A stretch of 64,000 bases of DNA from Ruegeria atlantica. GTDB taxonomy: Bacteria; Pseudomonadota; Alphaproteobacteria; Rhodobacterales; Rhodobacteraceae. The notes under the pieces were generated by a model. It saw nothing but the letters and a program-made list of their open reading frames with translations, was not told the origin of the DNA and ran no database searches. Positions 17,773 through 27,911 of the stretch are shown one piece after another. Numbering within the stretch: the first letter of the stretch is position 1; each line of letters starts with the position of its first letter. Location: NCBI RefSeq assembly GCF_013033965.1, contig NZ_WQFE01000011.1, forward strand, positions 1-64,000, in the 5' to 3' direction. Position numbers and translations under genes: made by a program.

Positions 17773-17842
17773 CGGGGTCTCCAATTCCTTAACTCATATC
17801 GCTTGATCGTCATTCGAGCGCACCCTATGACAGTCAGGCTGA

Positions 17843-19066
<1,224 letters not shown>

Positions 19067-19076
19067 GTTTGCAGAA

Positions 19077-19478
19077 ATGACGTCAGAACTGCCCGAATAC
19101 TATTTCCGCGTTCGCGAAAACGGCGCAGCGGTTTTCAGGATCGACACCGAAAACCGCCAGCGCCGGATCGAGATGGATCAGATTGCCGTCATCAACATCC
19201 GAAATGGTGAAGTGAAACCGCAGGGCCAGCGCACCTTGACCGATGCCGATAAGGCAGAGATTGCCCGTTGGATGGAGGAGCGCAAAGCGCTGCTGGCCCA
19301 GCGCGACATCGACGACATTCACCGTGCAGTCGACTATCTGAATCTCACCACGCAATGGGCACAATCCAAGGCGACGCCCGAACAGCTTGAAGAGGTCACT
19401 GACCGGCTGTTGCTGGCCATGCACGATCTCCGCTCCGTTCTGGTACGAAAAAAGGCAGACCGGTTCAGTAAACAGTGA
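19077..19478 (+). CDS. Conserved hypothetical protein
   Basis: A 133-aa soluble, highly charged protein with no signal peptide or membrane segment. The N-terminal third looks like a small beta domain (YYFRVRENGAAVFRID); the rest is helical, ending in basic residues. I recall similar unnamed proteins next to aminotransferase genes in Rhodobacteraceae. It starts 11 bp after aspC and is probably co-transcribed. Function unknown. Confidence 0.65.
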   Translation: MTSELPEYYFRVRENGAAVFRIDTENRQRRIEMDQIAVINIRNGEVKPQGQRTLTDADKAEIARWMEERKALLAQRDIDDIHRAVDYLNLTTQWAQSKATPEQLEEVTDRLLLAMHDLRSVLVRKKADRFSKQ

Positions 19479-19489
19479 CCCGCCGCAAC

Positions 19490-20854
19490 TTACTCGGCGG
19501 GCACACCAACCTCACGGACTGAACGCATCCAGAAACGTGCCATCAGCAGAACCGCCGCGCAGGCCAGGCCCAGAACAAGGCCCAGCCAGACCCCGATTCC
19601 GTCCATACCCAGCACAAAACCAAAGTAATACGAGGACGTAATCCCCACGCCCCAATAGCTGAGCGCGGCCATAACCATTGGAATCTTTGCGTCCTGCAGC
19701 CCGCGCAGAAGGCCAAGCGCAATGACCTGCGCCCCATCCACCAGCTGAAACAATGCCGCCATCGCCAGCAGGCCGGTGCCGATTACCAGAATCTCGGAAC
19801 GCTGCGGGTCATCTGGCTCCATAAACAGCGAAATCAGCGGCTCGGCACAGGTCAGGAACAGGATGACAGTCATGACCGAGATCACCAGTGACATTCCTGT
19901 CACCGCGATCGCACCTCGTTCAAGGTGCGGTCGGTCCTTGCGACCGAGCGCGTTGCCGGCCCGGATCGTCGCGGCGTTGGACAATCCCAGATGCACCATG
20001 AACGTCGCAGATGCGAGGTTCAGCGCAATCCCGTGTGCGGCCAGCGGAACCTGCCCCAGCCAACCCATCATGATCGCAGACATTGCGAATAGGCTAACCT
20101 CGGACAAGGTCGTCAATCCTATCGGCACTCCAAGGCGCAAGACACTCAGGAACATCTCCCAGTCTGGGCGCCAGAACCGCTGGAACAGGCTGTGTTCGGG
20201 CAGCGCGCGTACCGCGTAAATCACCACAAGGACCAGCGACACTGCCTGGGTAACGACCGAAGCGATGGCCGCCCCCATCACCCCCAATTCCGGGGCACCC
20301 CAGTTGCCGAAGATCAGGGCATAGTTGGTCACCCCATTGATCATTGCTGCCGCGACCGTGATCCACAAGACAATCTGGGTTCGCTCTAACGCGGCCAGAT
20401 AGGATTTCAGCACCATGACCAAAAGCGCAGGGAATAGGCCCCAGCCCGCGACTCGGAGGTATTGGGACGCGGTTTCAGCAACCTGCGGGTCCTGTTTCAA
20501 CAACATGAATATGGGGTACGACCACCACAGCATTGGCATCATAACCGCCGCATAGATCAGCGACAGCCACAGCCCCATGCGCGTTGAACGACGAATGCTT
20601 GTCTCGTCTTCTTCGGCCGCCGCTGTCGCAACCATCGGCATGACGGCGAGGCCGAACCCGGCCCCAAACAGAAACAGTACAAAGAAATAACTGCTGGCCA
20701 GAGTCACTGCAGCCAGCGCCTCAACCCCGTACCAGCCCAACATGACCGTATCCGTCAGACCGATTGCAAACTGGGCCAGGTGCCCGCCGATCAGCGGCAG
20801 TCCCAGTACTGCAATGGCCCGGAAGTGGGCGCGATATGTCATCACTTTGTTCAT
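19490..20854 (-). CDS. norM: MATE-family multidrug/Na+ antiporter
   Basis: A 454-aa inner-membrane exporter with 12 predicted helices in two homologous halves, coupling Na+ or H+ influx to drug or metabolite efflux. Typical features are FAIGLTDTVMLGWYG in helix 1 and the repeat of it, ALNLASATFMVHLGLSNAATIRAG, in the second half. I place the start at the ATG at 20852-20854; upstream codons read through an unconserved leader. The substrate is unknown. Confidence 0.9.
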   Translation of the reverse strand: MNKVMTYRAHFRAIAVLGLPLIGGHLAQFAIGLTDTVMLGWYGVEALAAVTLASSYFFVLFLFGAGFGLAVMPMVATAAAEEDETSIRRSTRMGLWLSLIYAAVMMPMLWWSYPIFMLLKQDPQVAETASQYLRVAGWGLFPALLVMVLKSYLAALERTQIVLWITVAAAMINGVTNYALIFGNWGAPELGVMGAAIASVVTQAVSLVLVVIYAVRALPEHSLFQRFWRPDWEMFLSVLRLGVPIGLTTLSEVSLFAMSAIMMGWLGQVPLAAHGIALNLASATFMVHLGLSNAATIRAGNALGRKDRPHLERGAIAVTGMSLVISVMTVILFLTCAEPLISLFMEPDDPQRSEILVIGTGLLAMAALFQLVDGAQVIALGLLRGLQDAKIPMVMAALSYWGVGITSSYYFGFVLGMDGIGVWLGLVLGLACAAVLLMARFWMRSVREVGVPAE

Positions 20855-20965
20855 CGCATCAGCCTTATGCCCGGCCCAAGGCCGGGGCAAGAGGCGAACG
20901 ACGGAATTTCACATTGAGACTACGTCTGCGGATTCAAAATCCGCCGAAGGTCCAAAGGACGCGTA

Positions 20966-21889
20966 TCACGCCGTTTCGGGATGTAGTGAAGTGCCCAGAA
21001 TATGTTCCGAGTGTTGGATCACGTGATGTGCCTGCCCCACGATCAAAGGATCGGGGGTGTCAACAACGTCATGGTTCTTGTCCGAATAATCCAGCGTGGA
21101 CAGAAAGTGGCGCATGCAATTCAGGCGCGCACGTTTTTTGTCGTTCGATTTCACGATAGTCCACGGGGCGTCGGCGGTATCGGTATAGAAGAACATCGCC
21201 TCCTTGGCCTCGGTATAGTCGTCCCATTTATCCAGGCTGGCTTTATCGATCGGCGACAGCTTCCACTGTTTCAACGGATCAGTTTCGCGGCTTTTGAACC
21301 GGCGTTGTTGTTCGGATTGTGTGACCGAGAACCAGTATTTGTACAGCTGGATGCCAGAGCGTACCAACATCCGCTCCAACTCGGGCGTTTGACGCATGAA
21401 CTCGAGGTATTCGTTAGGTGAGCAGAAGCCCATGACCCGTTCAACACCGGCGCGGTTGTACCAGGACCGGTCGTAGAAAACCATCTCACCAACAGTGGGT
21501 AATTCCTGAATGTAGCGCTGATAGTACCATTGCCCTTTCTCTTCCCAAGTAGGTTTGTTCAGGGCAACGACACGCGCTTGCCGCGGGTTCAGGTGTTCCA
21601 TGAAGCGTTTGATTGTTCCGCCCTTGCCTGCGGCATCTCTGCCCTCGAACAGCAAGACAAACCGCTGACCGGTTTCCTGCGCCCAATGCTGTACCTTTAA
21701 CAGTTCTGCCTGCAATTGCGCCTTTTCCGCCTCATAGGCTTTTCGCGCCATCTTGCGGTCATAGGGGTATTTGCCACTTTCAAAAGCTTGGCGAATTCTT
21801 TCGGGGCTGGGTTCCGATGATATTGTATTGGCGATTGCCGACAGGTTGGCAGGTTCTTGGGTTTTCTCGATCGGCGGCACAATTTCCAT
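20966..21889 (-). CDS. ppk2: Polyphosphate kinase 2 (PPK2)
   Basis: A 307-aa kinase that moves phosphate between polyphosphate and nucleotides, preferring GDP/ADP phosphorylation in class I enzymes. Walker A is EGRDAAGKGG at residues 82-91; FYDRSWYNRAGVE carries Walker B and the conserved Arg of the lid. The N-terminal extension (residues 1-55) is charged and usual for the alphaproteobacterial subgroup. Together with PHB genes at the left edge it points to storage-polymer use. Single gene. Confidence 0.93.
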   Translation of the reverse strand: MEIVPPIEKTQEPANLSAIANTISSEPSPERIRQAFESGKYPYDRKMARKAYEAEKAQLQAELLKVQHWAQETGQRFVLLFEGRDAAGKGGTIKRFMEHLNPRQARVVALNKPTWEEKGQWYYQRYIQELPTVGEMVFYDRSWYNRAGVERVMGFCSPNEYLEFMRQTPELERMLVRSGIQLYKYWFSVTQSEQQRRFKSRETDPLKQWKLSPIDKASLDKWDDYTEAKEAMFFYTDTADAPWTIVKSNDKKRARLNCMRHFLSTLDYSDKNHDVVDTPDPLIVGQAHHVIQHSEHILGTSLHPETA

Positions 21890-22015
21890 TCAGGCTCTCC
21901 TTGTCTCACTGTCCGGGAAAACGCCTAGCAGTCGGGCAAAAAACACGCTTTGATTGGTGTCAAACTTTTACATCTTTCCGGGCGTGTGTTTCGGGCGCAA
22001 CAAAGGGCTTTGCCT

Positions 22016-22891
22016 ATGGAAAACAAGTTTGTTGATCTTAACGGTCAGAGATTCTTGCAGCGCAGCTGGGGGAACCCCGGCCTTCCGCCTGTGTTGATGC
22101 TGCACGGGTTTCCCGAATACGGAGGCGCATGGCGGGATCTGGCCCCGCATCTGTCCTCGGATTTTTATTGCATCGCCACCGATCAACGCGGGTACGGGCA
22201 AAGCTGGGCACCGGAAGGAGTTGGCCACTATGCCCTATCGCAACTGGTTTCGGACATGGCGACGCTGATTGAAGGTCTCAATCGTCCGGTTACTGTGCTC
22301 GGCCACGATTGGGGGGCATCTGTGGCATATGGGCTGGCCATGTTCCGCCCCGACCTAGTGACCCAGTTGATCATCGCAAACGGAGTGCACCCGGCACCGT
22401 TCCAACGGGCCATGGCCGCCGGCGGCGCGCAATCCGAAGCTTCCCAATACATAAATACCCTGCGCGCACCGGACGCTGCAGAACGTTTGTCAGCCGACAA
22501 TTTCGCCAAGCTCGAACAGTTCTTTCGTTTCGGGATGGGAACAGATTGGATGTCAGACACGCAAATGCAGGAATATCGTACGGAATGGGCGCGGCCCGGG
22601 CGACTGGAGGCCATGTTGAACTGGTACCGAGCCTCACCGTTGGTGGTTGCGAAGCCCGGCGTCCCACGCACAGACTTGCCAGAACTGCCAAAAGAGAGGT
22701 TGATGGTGCGCTGCCCCCACCTGCTGTTGTGGGGAAGGGACGACAAGGCCTTGCTGCCAGAAGCGACCGAAGGGCTGGAAGAGTTCGCCCCCGATCTGAC
22801 GCGTATCGACATTCCAAATGCGGATCACTGGCTTCACCACCAGCAGCCCGAAGCGGTGGCGCAAGCCATCAAGGGCTGGATCGCGGGCTAG
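22016..22891 (+). CDS. Alpha/beta hydrolase with Asp nucleophile (epoxide hydrolase-like)
   Basis: A 291-aa hydrolase whose nucleophile elbow is LGHDWGAS, with Asp98 in place of Ser. This, and the oxyanion motif HGFPEYGGAWRD, place it with soluble epoxide hydrolases, haloalkane dehalogenases and fluoroacetate dehalogenases. The His is in NADHWLHHQ and the acid probably in WGRDDKALLP. The cap domain runs from about 130 to 215. The start is the ATG at 22016 with AAAGGG upstream; longer readings are unsupported. Which of these activities it has cannot be told from sequence alone. Confidence 0.82.
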   Translation: MENKFVDLNGQRFLQRSWGNPGLPPVLMLHGFPEYGGAWRDLAPHLSSDFYCIATDQRGYGQSWAPEGVGHYALSQLVSDMATLIEGLNRPVTVLGHDWGASVAYGLAMFRPDLVTQLIIANGVHPAPFQRAMAAGGAQSEASQYINTLRAPDAAERLSADNFAKLEQFFRFGMGTDWMSDTQMQEYRTEWARPGRLEAMLNWYRASPLVVAKPGVPRTDLPELPKERLMVRCPHLLLWGRDDKALLPEATEGLEEFAPDLTRIDIPNADHWLHHQQPEAVAQAIKGWIAG

Positions 22892-22897
22892 ATCCGG

Positions 22898-23506
22898 CTA
22901 TCGGTGCCCCCAGTCTGCCGGGTCATCCGAATTGTTGGGCGACAGGCCCAAGATGTCACCATCCGTGGAACACCCCAGCCCCAAAACGGTCCGGTTCGCA
23001 TAAGAAAAATATGCGCTGACCTGATTGATTTCGAGGATCTCACCATCGTCCCATCCAGCCGCGCGCAAAGCTTCCACGTCTTGCTGTTCCATCTCTGCCG
23101 GTGCCTCGGTCAGTTTGCGCGCATAACGCATGGCCGCGATCTGGGCCGTGTCCAGCGGAGCTTCTTCCAGTGTCCCAGCTTCAATCGCCGCACGAATTGC
23201 CCGACTACGTTCGGGATCGCCCAACAGACGCTGCAGGCCGCTATAGTGGTGCTCAACACAATAGCTGCATTTGTTCAGCGCGCTGACCCAAACCCCTAAA
23301 ACCTCTAGGAACCATTTGGGCACCTTGTTGGCCGAATGGTGCAGGACATTCTTGTACATTGCCATGTGCCCCTCCATCGAATGGGGTCGAAGGCTGTGCA
23401 CCATCATTATGTTGTCGACGTTGTTTCCGGGGCCAGTCACGCGTTCATAGAGTTTTTTTAGTCGGCCCGTCGCTGCCTCAAAAGGAATGGTTTCAATCCA
23501 GCTCAT
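22898..23506 (-). CDS. AhpD-like/peroxidase-related enzyme (carboxymuconolactone decarboxylase family)
   Basis: A 202-aa all-alpha protein. The redox site is CSYCVEHH with Cys80, Cys83 and His87, as in AhpD alkylhydroperoxidases. The protein matches the longer subgroup annotated as uncharacterised peroxidase-related enzymes (TIGR01926-like). GAGGGTCGG lies just before the ATG at 23504-23506. A convergent hydrolase ends only 6 bp away. The thiol partner is unknown. Confidence 0.85.
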   Translation of the reverse strand: MSWIETIPFEAATGRLKKLYERVTGPGNNVDNIMMVHSLRPHSMEGHMAMYKNVLHHSANKVPKWFLEVLGVWVSALNKCSYCVEHHYSGLQRLLGDPERSRAIRAAIEAGTLEEAPLDTAQIAAMRYARKLTEAPAEMEQQDVEALRAAGWDDGEILEINQVSAYFSYANRTVLGLGCSTDGDILGLSPNNSDDPADWGHR

Positions 23507-23717
23507 CCGACCCTCGTTTTCTGTCCAAATTGGCTTTGACCGGAGTGTAGAAGCGTTTCGCACCGGTTACGAGACGAAAACGAAATCGTTTTAAATCTGT
23601 TAGATGAAGTACATTAGCAGTCTGGATCAGCACACGTTGAGAAAAACCATAACACAAAAATGTTCCTTTTTCGTTCCCCCGCTCCTATGGTGATGGCGAC
23701 CTAAAACTGGAAAGCCC

Positions 23718-24560
23718 ATGTCAGAGCAAACTGCCAAATTTCAGCGCTTCAAGGCGCTCCACAATTCTCCTGGGGCTTTTGTCATGCCCAATGCGTGGGA
23801 CGCGGGTTCCGCGCTGCTGTTGGCAAATCTCAGCTTCAAAGCGTTGGCCACCACCAGCGCCGGATATGCGTTTTCAAAAGGAAAACGGGATTCCTTCGCC
23901 GCCCTTGGCCGCGATGAAATCCTTAACAATGCAACAGAGATTGCAGATGCGGCAAACCTGCCGGTTTCAGCGGATTTGGAGGACGGTTTCGGAAACACAC
24001 CGGATGCCTGTGCTGAAACAATCCAGATGGCATGTCGAAGTGGCCTCGTCGGAGGGTCGATCGAGGATGCAACAGGGGATCCTGACGCACCAATCTATGA
24101 AATGTCCCACGCGATTGACCGAATTCAAGCGGCCGCCGATGCGGCGCGGGAATTGCCATTTCTTCTGACGGCCAGAGCTGAGAATTTCATATGTGGACAC
24201 CCGGATTTGGCAGATACGATCAAGCGCCTGCAAGCCTTTTCAGAAGCTGGCGCAGATGTGCTATATGCTCCGGGCCTTCCGGATCTGGACGCGATCAGAA
24301 CCGTTTGCGCAGAAGTCGATAAGCCTGTGAATGTCGTGATGGGCCTAAGTGGCGCAACTTATTCTGTCTCAGAGCTTTCAAAAGCAGGCGTACGCCGCAT
24401 CAGCGTCGGCGGATCCTTTGCCCGCACGGCATTGGCAGCGATAAGGTCGGCGGCGCAGGAAGTCATGACGAATGGAACCTTTGACTACGCTGCGAATGCC
24501 ATTCCGGACAGCGAAGTCAGTCAACTCATGGCACAGAACAAATTGGGTCGCCGGGATTGA
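23718..24560 (+). CDS. Isocitrate lyase/PEP mutase superfamily protein
   Basis: A 280-aa TIM-barrel protein of the PEP mutase/isocitrate lyase superfamily. Conserved elements are the N-terminal NAWDAGSA, ATTSAGYA, the metal-site block SADLEDGFG, GGSIEDATGD and TARAENF. It lacks the KKCGH loop of isocitrate lyase and resembles oxaloacetate decarboxylase-like or 2-methylisocitrate lyase-like members. The actual C-C or P-C substrate is not known. It stands alone, about 210 bp from the divergent peroxidase-like gene. Confidence 0.8.
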   Translation: MSEQTAKFQRFKALHNSPGAFVMPNAWDAGSALLLANLSFKALATTSAGYAFSKGKRDSFAALGRDEILNNATEIADAANLPVSADLEDGFGNTPDACAETIQMACRSGLVGGSIEDATGDPDAPIYEMSHAIDRIQAAADAARELPFLLTARAENFICGHPDLADTIKRLQAFSEAGADVLYAPGLPDLDAIRTVCAEVDKPVNVVMGLSGATYSVSELSKAGVRRISVGGSFARTALAAIRSAAQEVMTNGTFDYAANAIPDSEVSQLMAQNKLGRRD

Positions 24561-24676
24561 ACCGCGCACTGATCGGTTTTGTTATTTCTGAATAGCCCAC
24601 AATACCTCGCGCCCCTCTTCCCCCGACACACATCACCTGCCATAATGGGGCAAACCTAAAAACAAGAGCAGCACCC

Positions 24677-26635
24677 ATGCCCGACGATCTGTTGACGCCA
24701 GAAGCGACCACAACTTATGACGCCTCCTCGATCGAGGTGCTTGAAGGGCTGGAACCGGTACGCAAACGCCCCGGCATGTATATCGGCGGCACGGACGAAC
24801 GCGCGCTGCATCATATGGTGGCTGAAATCCTCGACAACTCGATGGACGAAGCGGTTGCGGGCCACGCCAACCGGATCGAGGTGGAACTGCACGCCGATTA
24901 CGCGCTGACCGTGCGCGATAACGGGCGCGGCATTCCGATCGATCCGCACCCCAAATTCCCCGACAAATCGGCGTTGGAGGTCATTCTGTGCACCCTGCAC
25001 GCGGGCGGTAAGTTCTCGGGCAAAGCTTACCAGACTTCGGGTGGTCTGCATGGCGTGGGTGCGTCGGTTGTGAACGCCTTGTCGGATTCAATGGTCGTCC
25101 AGGTGGCGCGCGACAAGACGCTTTTTGAACAGCGATTCTCTCGTGGTATCCCTCTGGGTCCCGTAGAAAAGGTTGGCGCAGCTCCCAACCGGCGCGGAAC
25201 CACAGTGACCTTCCACGCCGACGCGGACATCTTCGGCCATCACAAGTTCAAACCCGCCCGCCTGTTCAAATCCATCCGTTCCAAGGCCTACCTGTTCTCG
25301 GGCGTCGAGATTCGCTGGAAATCTGCCATCGACGATGGCGAAACCCCGACCGAGGCCACGTTCCACTTCCCCGGCGGCCTGTCCGATTACCTCAAGGAAA
25401 CGATGAACGGCTCGTCGACCTATGCCGAGCAACCCTTTGCCGGCACCGTGGACTTTCGGGAAAAGTTCGGCACCCCCGGCAAGGTCGAATGGGCGATCAA
25501 CTGGACGCCCTCGCGCGACGGGTTCATCCAATCCTACTGTAACACGGTCCCTACTCCCGAAGGCGGAACCCATGTGGCCGGGTTCTGGGCCGCGGTCCTC
25601 AAGGGCATCAAGGCCTATGGCGAGCTGATCAACAATAAGAAGGCCGGTCAGATCACCCGCGATGACCTGATCACCGGCGGCTGTGCACTGGTGTCATGTT
25701 TCATCAGCGAACCGGAATTTGTGGGCCAGACCAAAGATCGCCTAGCGACGGTCGAGGCGCAGCGGCTGGTGGAGAATTCGGTCCGCGACCATTTCGATAA
25801 CTGGCTGGCCGCGGACACAAAATCCGCCGGTGCGATTTTGGACTTCCTCATCCTGCGGGCTGAGGAGCGTCTGCGCCGACGCGCCGAGAAGGAAACACAA
25901 CGCAAGTCCGCCACTAAGAAACTGCGTCTCCCCGGCAAGTTGGTGGACTGTTCTAGTTCAACACGCGACGGAACCGAATTATTCATCGTCGAGGGCGATT
26001 CTGCGGGCGGGTCCGCAAAAATGGGCCGAAATCGCAAGACGCAGGCCCTTTTGCCCCTGCGCGGTAAGATCCTGAACGTGCTGGGCGCGGCCAGTTCGAA
26101 ACTGGGCACCAATGCCGAGATCAACGACCTGACGCAAGCTCTGGGTGTGGGGCTGGGCACCAAGTTCAACGTCGACGACCTGCGCTATGACAAGATCATC
26201 ATCATGACCGACGCGGATGTGGACGGCGCGCATATCGCGGCGCTGCTGATGACGTTCTTCTTCACCCAGATGCGCCCTATGATTGACGCGGGCCACCTCT
26301 ACCTCGCCTGCCCGCCCCTCTACCGCCTGACCCAAGGGGCCAAGCGCGTTTATTGCCTGGACGAGGTCGAGCGGGATGAATGGCTTGAGAAAGGTCTGGG
26401 CGGCAAGGGCAAGATCGACGTATCCCGCTTCAAGGGTCTGGGTGAGATGGACGCCAAAGACCTGAAAGAGACCACGATGGACCCCGCGTCCCGCAAACTG
26501 ATCCGGGTCACCATCGACGAGGACGAACCCGGCGAGACCGGCGACCTGGTCGAACGCCTGATGGGCAAGAAACCCGAACTGCGGTTCCAATACATTCAGG
26601 AGAACGCGCGGTTCGTGGAGGAGTTGGATGTTTGA
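24677..26635 (+). CDS. parE: DNA topoisomerase IV subunit B
   Basis: The ATPase half of topoisomerase IV, which decatenates daughter chromosomes. At 652 aa it has the usual length. The GHKL ATPase motifs are EILDNSMDE, DNGRGIPID and GLHGVGASVVNALS; the TOPRIM acidic residues are in VEGDSAGGS (Glu about 439) and TDADVDGAHI (Asp about 512-516). The C-terminal zinc-like segment is as in ParE rather than GyrB. The stop codon overlaps a downstream low-GC frame. Confidence 0.96.
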   Translation: MPDDLLTPEATTTYDASSIEVLEGLEPVRKRPGMYIGGTDERALHHMVAEILDNSMDEAVAGHANRIEVELHADYALTVRDNGRGIPIDPHPKFPDKSALEVILCTLHAGGKFSGKAYQTSGGLHGVGASVVNALSDSMVVQVARDKTLFEQRFSRGIPLGPVEKVGAAPNRRGTTVTFHADADIFGHHKFKPARLFKSIRSKAYLFSGVEIRWKSAIDDGETPTEATFHFPGGLSDYLKETMNGSSTYAEQPFAGTVDFREKFGTPGKVEWAINWTPSRDGFIQSYCNTVPTPEGGTHVAGFWAAVLKGIKAYGELINNKKAGQITRDDLITGGCALVSCFISEPEFVGQTKDRLATVEAQRLVENSVRDHFDNWLAADTKSAGAILDFLILRAEERLRRRAEKETQRKSATKKLRLPGKLVDCSSSTRDGTELFIVEGDSAGGSAKMGRNRKTQALLPLRGKILNVLGAASSKLGTNAEINDLTQALGVGLGTKFNVDDLRYDKIIIMTDADVDGAHIAALLMTFFFTQMRPMIDAGHLYLACPPLYRLTQGAKRVYCLDEVERDEWLEKGLGGKGKIDVSRFKGLGEMDAKDLKETTMDPASRKLIRVTIDEDEPGETGDLVERLMGKKPELRFQYIQENARFVEELDV

Positions 26636-27308
26636 ATACATCTAAACCTGAGTGGCGCGTATTTCACTGGGATTTCATCGAAACGATTGCAAACAACGGC
26701 TTAAGCAAAGTCGTTGGGATCATACCGATTGCAGGTTACTTAATTCTATTCAATGACGCATTGCTTCAATCCATCTCCTTCGATGAAATTGCAGGGGTAA
26801 CACCAGAAGATACATCGCCTTTTTTTTCTTCCGGCATAACGAAACTCCGATTTACGTTCTTTGGAAGCCTATTTGTATTGGTGGCCAATTCGACTTTTAG
26901 GCTTTTTTCCCCAAAGGAGCTTAGCAGTTCAAAAACTGATATTGTTTTTTCGGATCAAGTTGTCGCAAGTTATTCGATTTCCGAGATTGCGAAAATTGAG
27001 TCGGATGTTTTGCGAGAAGACTGGATACATAGAACGCCATTTCTAAGAGAGTATGTAAGTTTCCCTTAGTAGTAAAAAACCAAGTTCCTCGAGCGTCGAG
27101 ATATTCAAAAAGTGAAGATTTTGTTCCAAAAAACAGAGAATACACACGCTTAATGGCACGTGAATGGTGGACTGCCCAAATGCACTCCTGTTGGCTGGCT
27201 CGAAGAGTTTCTTTAATCGCCTGTTTTGTTGGATATACCTTTCTAGCAATTCCTACCATCGACATTGCGCAAGCTGTAATACGAGATTTTTTACTTTGGA
27301 TGTTCTAA
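26632..27308 (+). pseudogene. Low-GC membrane-protein gene split by a -1 frameshift
   Basis: The first frame (26632-27069) starts with TTG on the parE stop (TTGA), with GGAGGAG eight bases upstream. It encodes 145 aa with membrane-like segments near residues 26-41 and 73-90. It stops at TAG 27067-27069. The -1 frame then continues without a break from about 27066 to a TAA at 27306-27308, adding about 80 aa (REYTRLMAREWW, then a third hydrophobic segment). Together they make one coherent protein of about 225 aa. The junction is TTTCCCT followed by TAG. Local GC is about 40% against nearly 60% in parE, suggesting transfer. It may be a disrupted gene, a sequence error or programmed frameshifting; I do not recognise the family. 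Confidence 0.6.
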
Positions 27309-27611
27309 GCCAATACCTAAAAGTAGATAGGTCGCTTCCTTAAGGTTGCTACCAGTACACTGCACAACCGGCAACAAAGGCCTTAGCAGTGAGCGCTAAA
27401 ATGGGTGCAGAACTTGCAAGCTCTGAGGCTAGTAAGATGCTCCACTTTGCGCGATGGCATGTTTCAATCGGAACGCCCTACCAAACACCCCCTTGCCTAA
27501 CCCGTTGATCCCGTTCACACTTGCGCGCAATTGTCATCCAAGAACAAATTCTGAGGATCCGAGCGTCCAAGACCCAATTTGAACGAACAAATTTTCGAAC
27601 GGGAGGACAAT
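27309..27611. other. Intergenic stretch without a recognisable gene
   Basis: About 300 bp between the broken low-GC gene and the small secreted protein. No frame of useful length or RNA gene is evident. The last 30 bases hold two near-copies of AATTT..GAACG and a GGGAGGA ribosome site for the next gene, so its promoter probably lies in 27480-27600. GC rises back toward the chromosomal level along this stretch, marking the edge of the atypical patch. Confidence 0.4.
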
Positions 27612-27893
27612 ATGAAGACACTAACCCTCGGGCTGGCCTTCGCCTTGCTGGCCAGTCAGGCAAGCGCGCAGCAGTCGCTGATCGGCGCATCGCCTATTCC
27701 GGTCGGGGCAGAGTTACGGTTCTGCTATTACAACGGCTTGGCCTTTTCGGTGGACGCCTATGTTGTGATCTCTGGCAACAACACCGTGACCGAAACGTCC
27801 AGTGCGCGCGAAGAACACCTGTTGCGCTGTATCAAGGGCGGCGACGGCGTCATGAAGTGGAAACCGGAGAGCGGTATTCAGGTCAATCGCTGA
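27612..27893 (+). CDS. Small secreted protein, DUF1496-like
   Basis: A 93-aa protein with a clean Sec signal peptide (about residues 1-20, ending SQASAQ). The mature part has two Cys, in FCYYNGLAFSV and LLRCIKG, and ends in MKWKPESG. This layout (CYY...YS.GA...C...W) resembles DUF1496 proteins, small periplasmic proteins of unknown function; the match is by eye and weak. The two Cys could form a disulfide. GGGAGGA precedes the ATG. Single gene. Confidence 0.65.
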   Translation: MKTLTLGLAFALLASQASAQQSLIGASPIPVGAELRFCYYNGLAFSVDAYVVISGNNTVTETSSAREEHLLRCIKGGDGVMKWKPESGIQVNR

Positions 27894-27911
27894 CCTGAAA
27901 AGGTGGGTGGC

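Noticed and set aside
20924..20966. A tRNA-Leu-like anticodon arm (GCGGATTCAAAATCCGC) downstream of ppk2
   Set aside because: No acceptor stem or T-loop could be paired around it. I take it as a chance hairpin or weak terminator, though a decayed tRNA fragment is possible.
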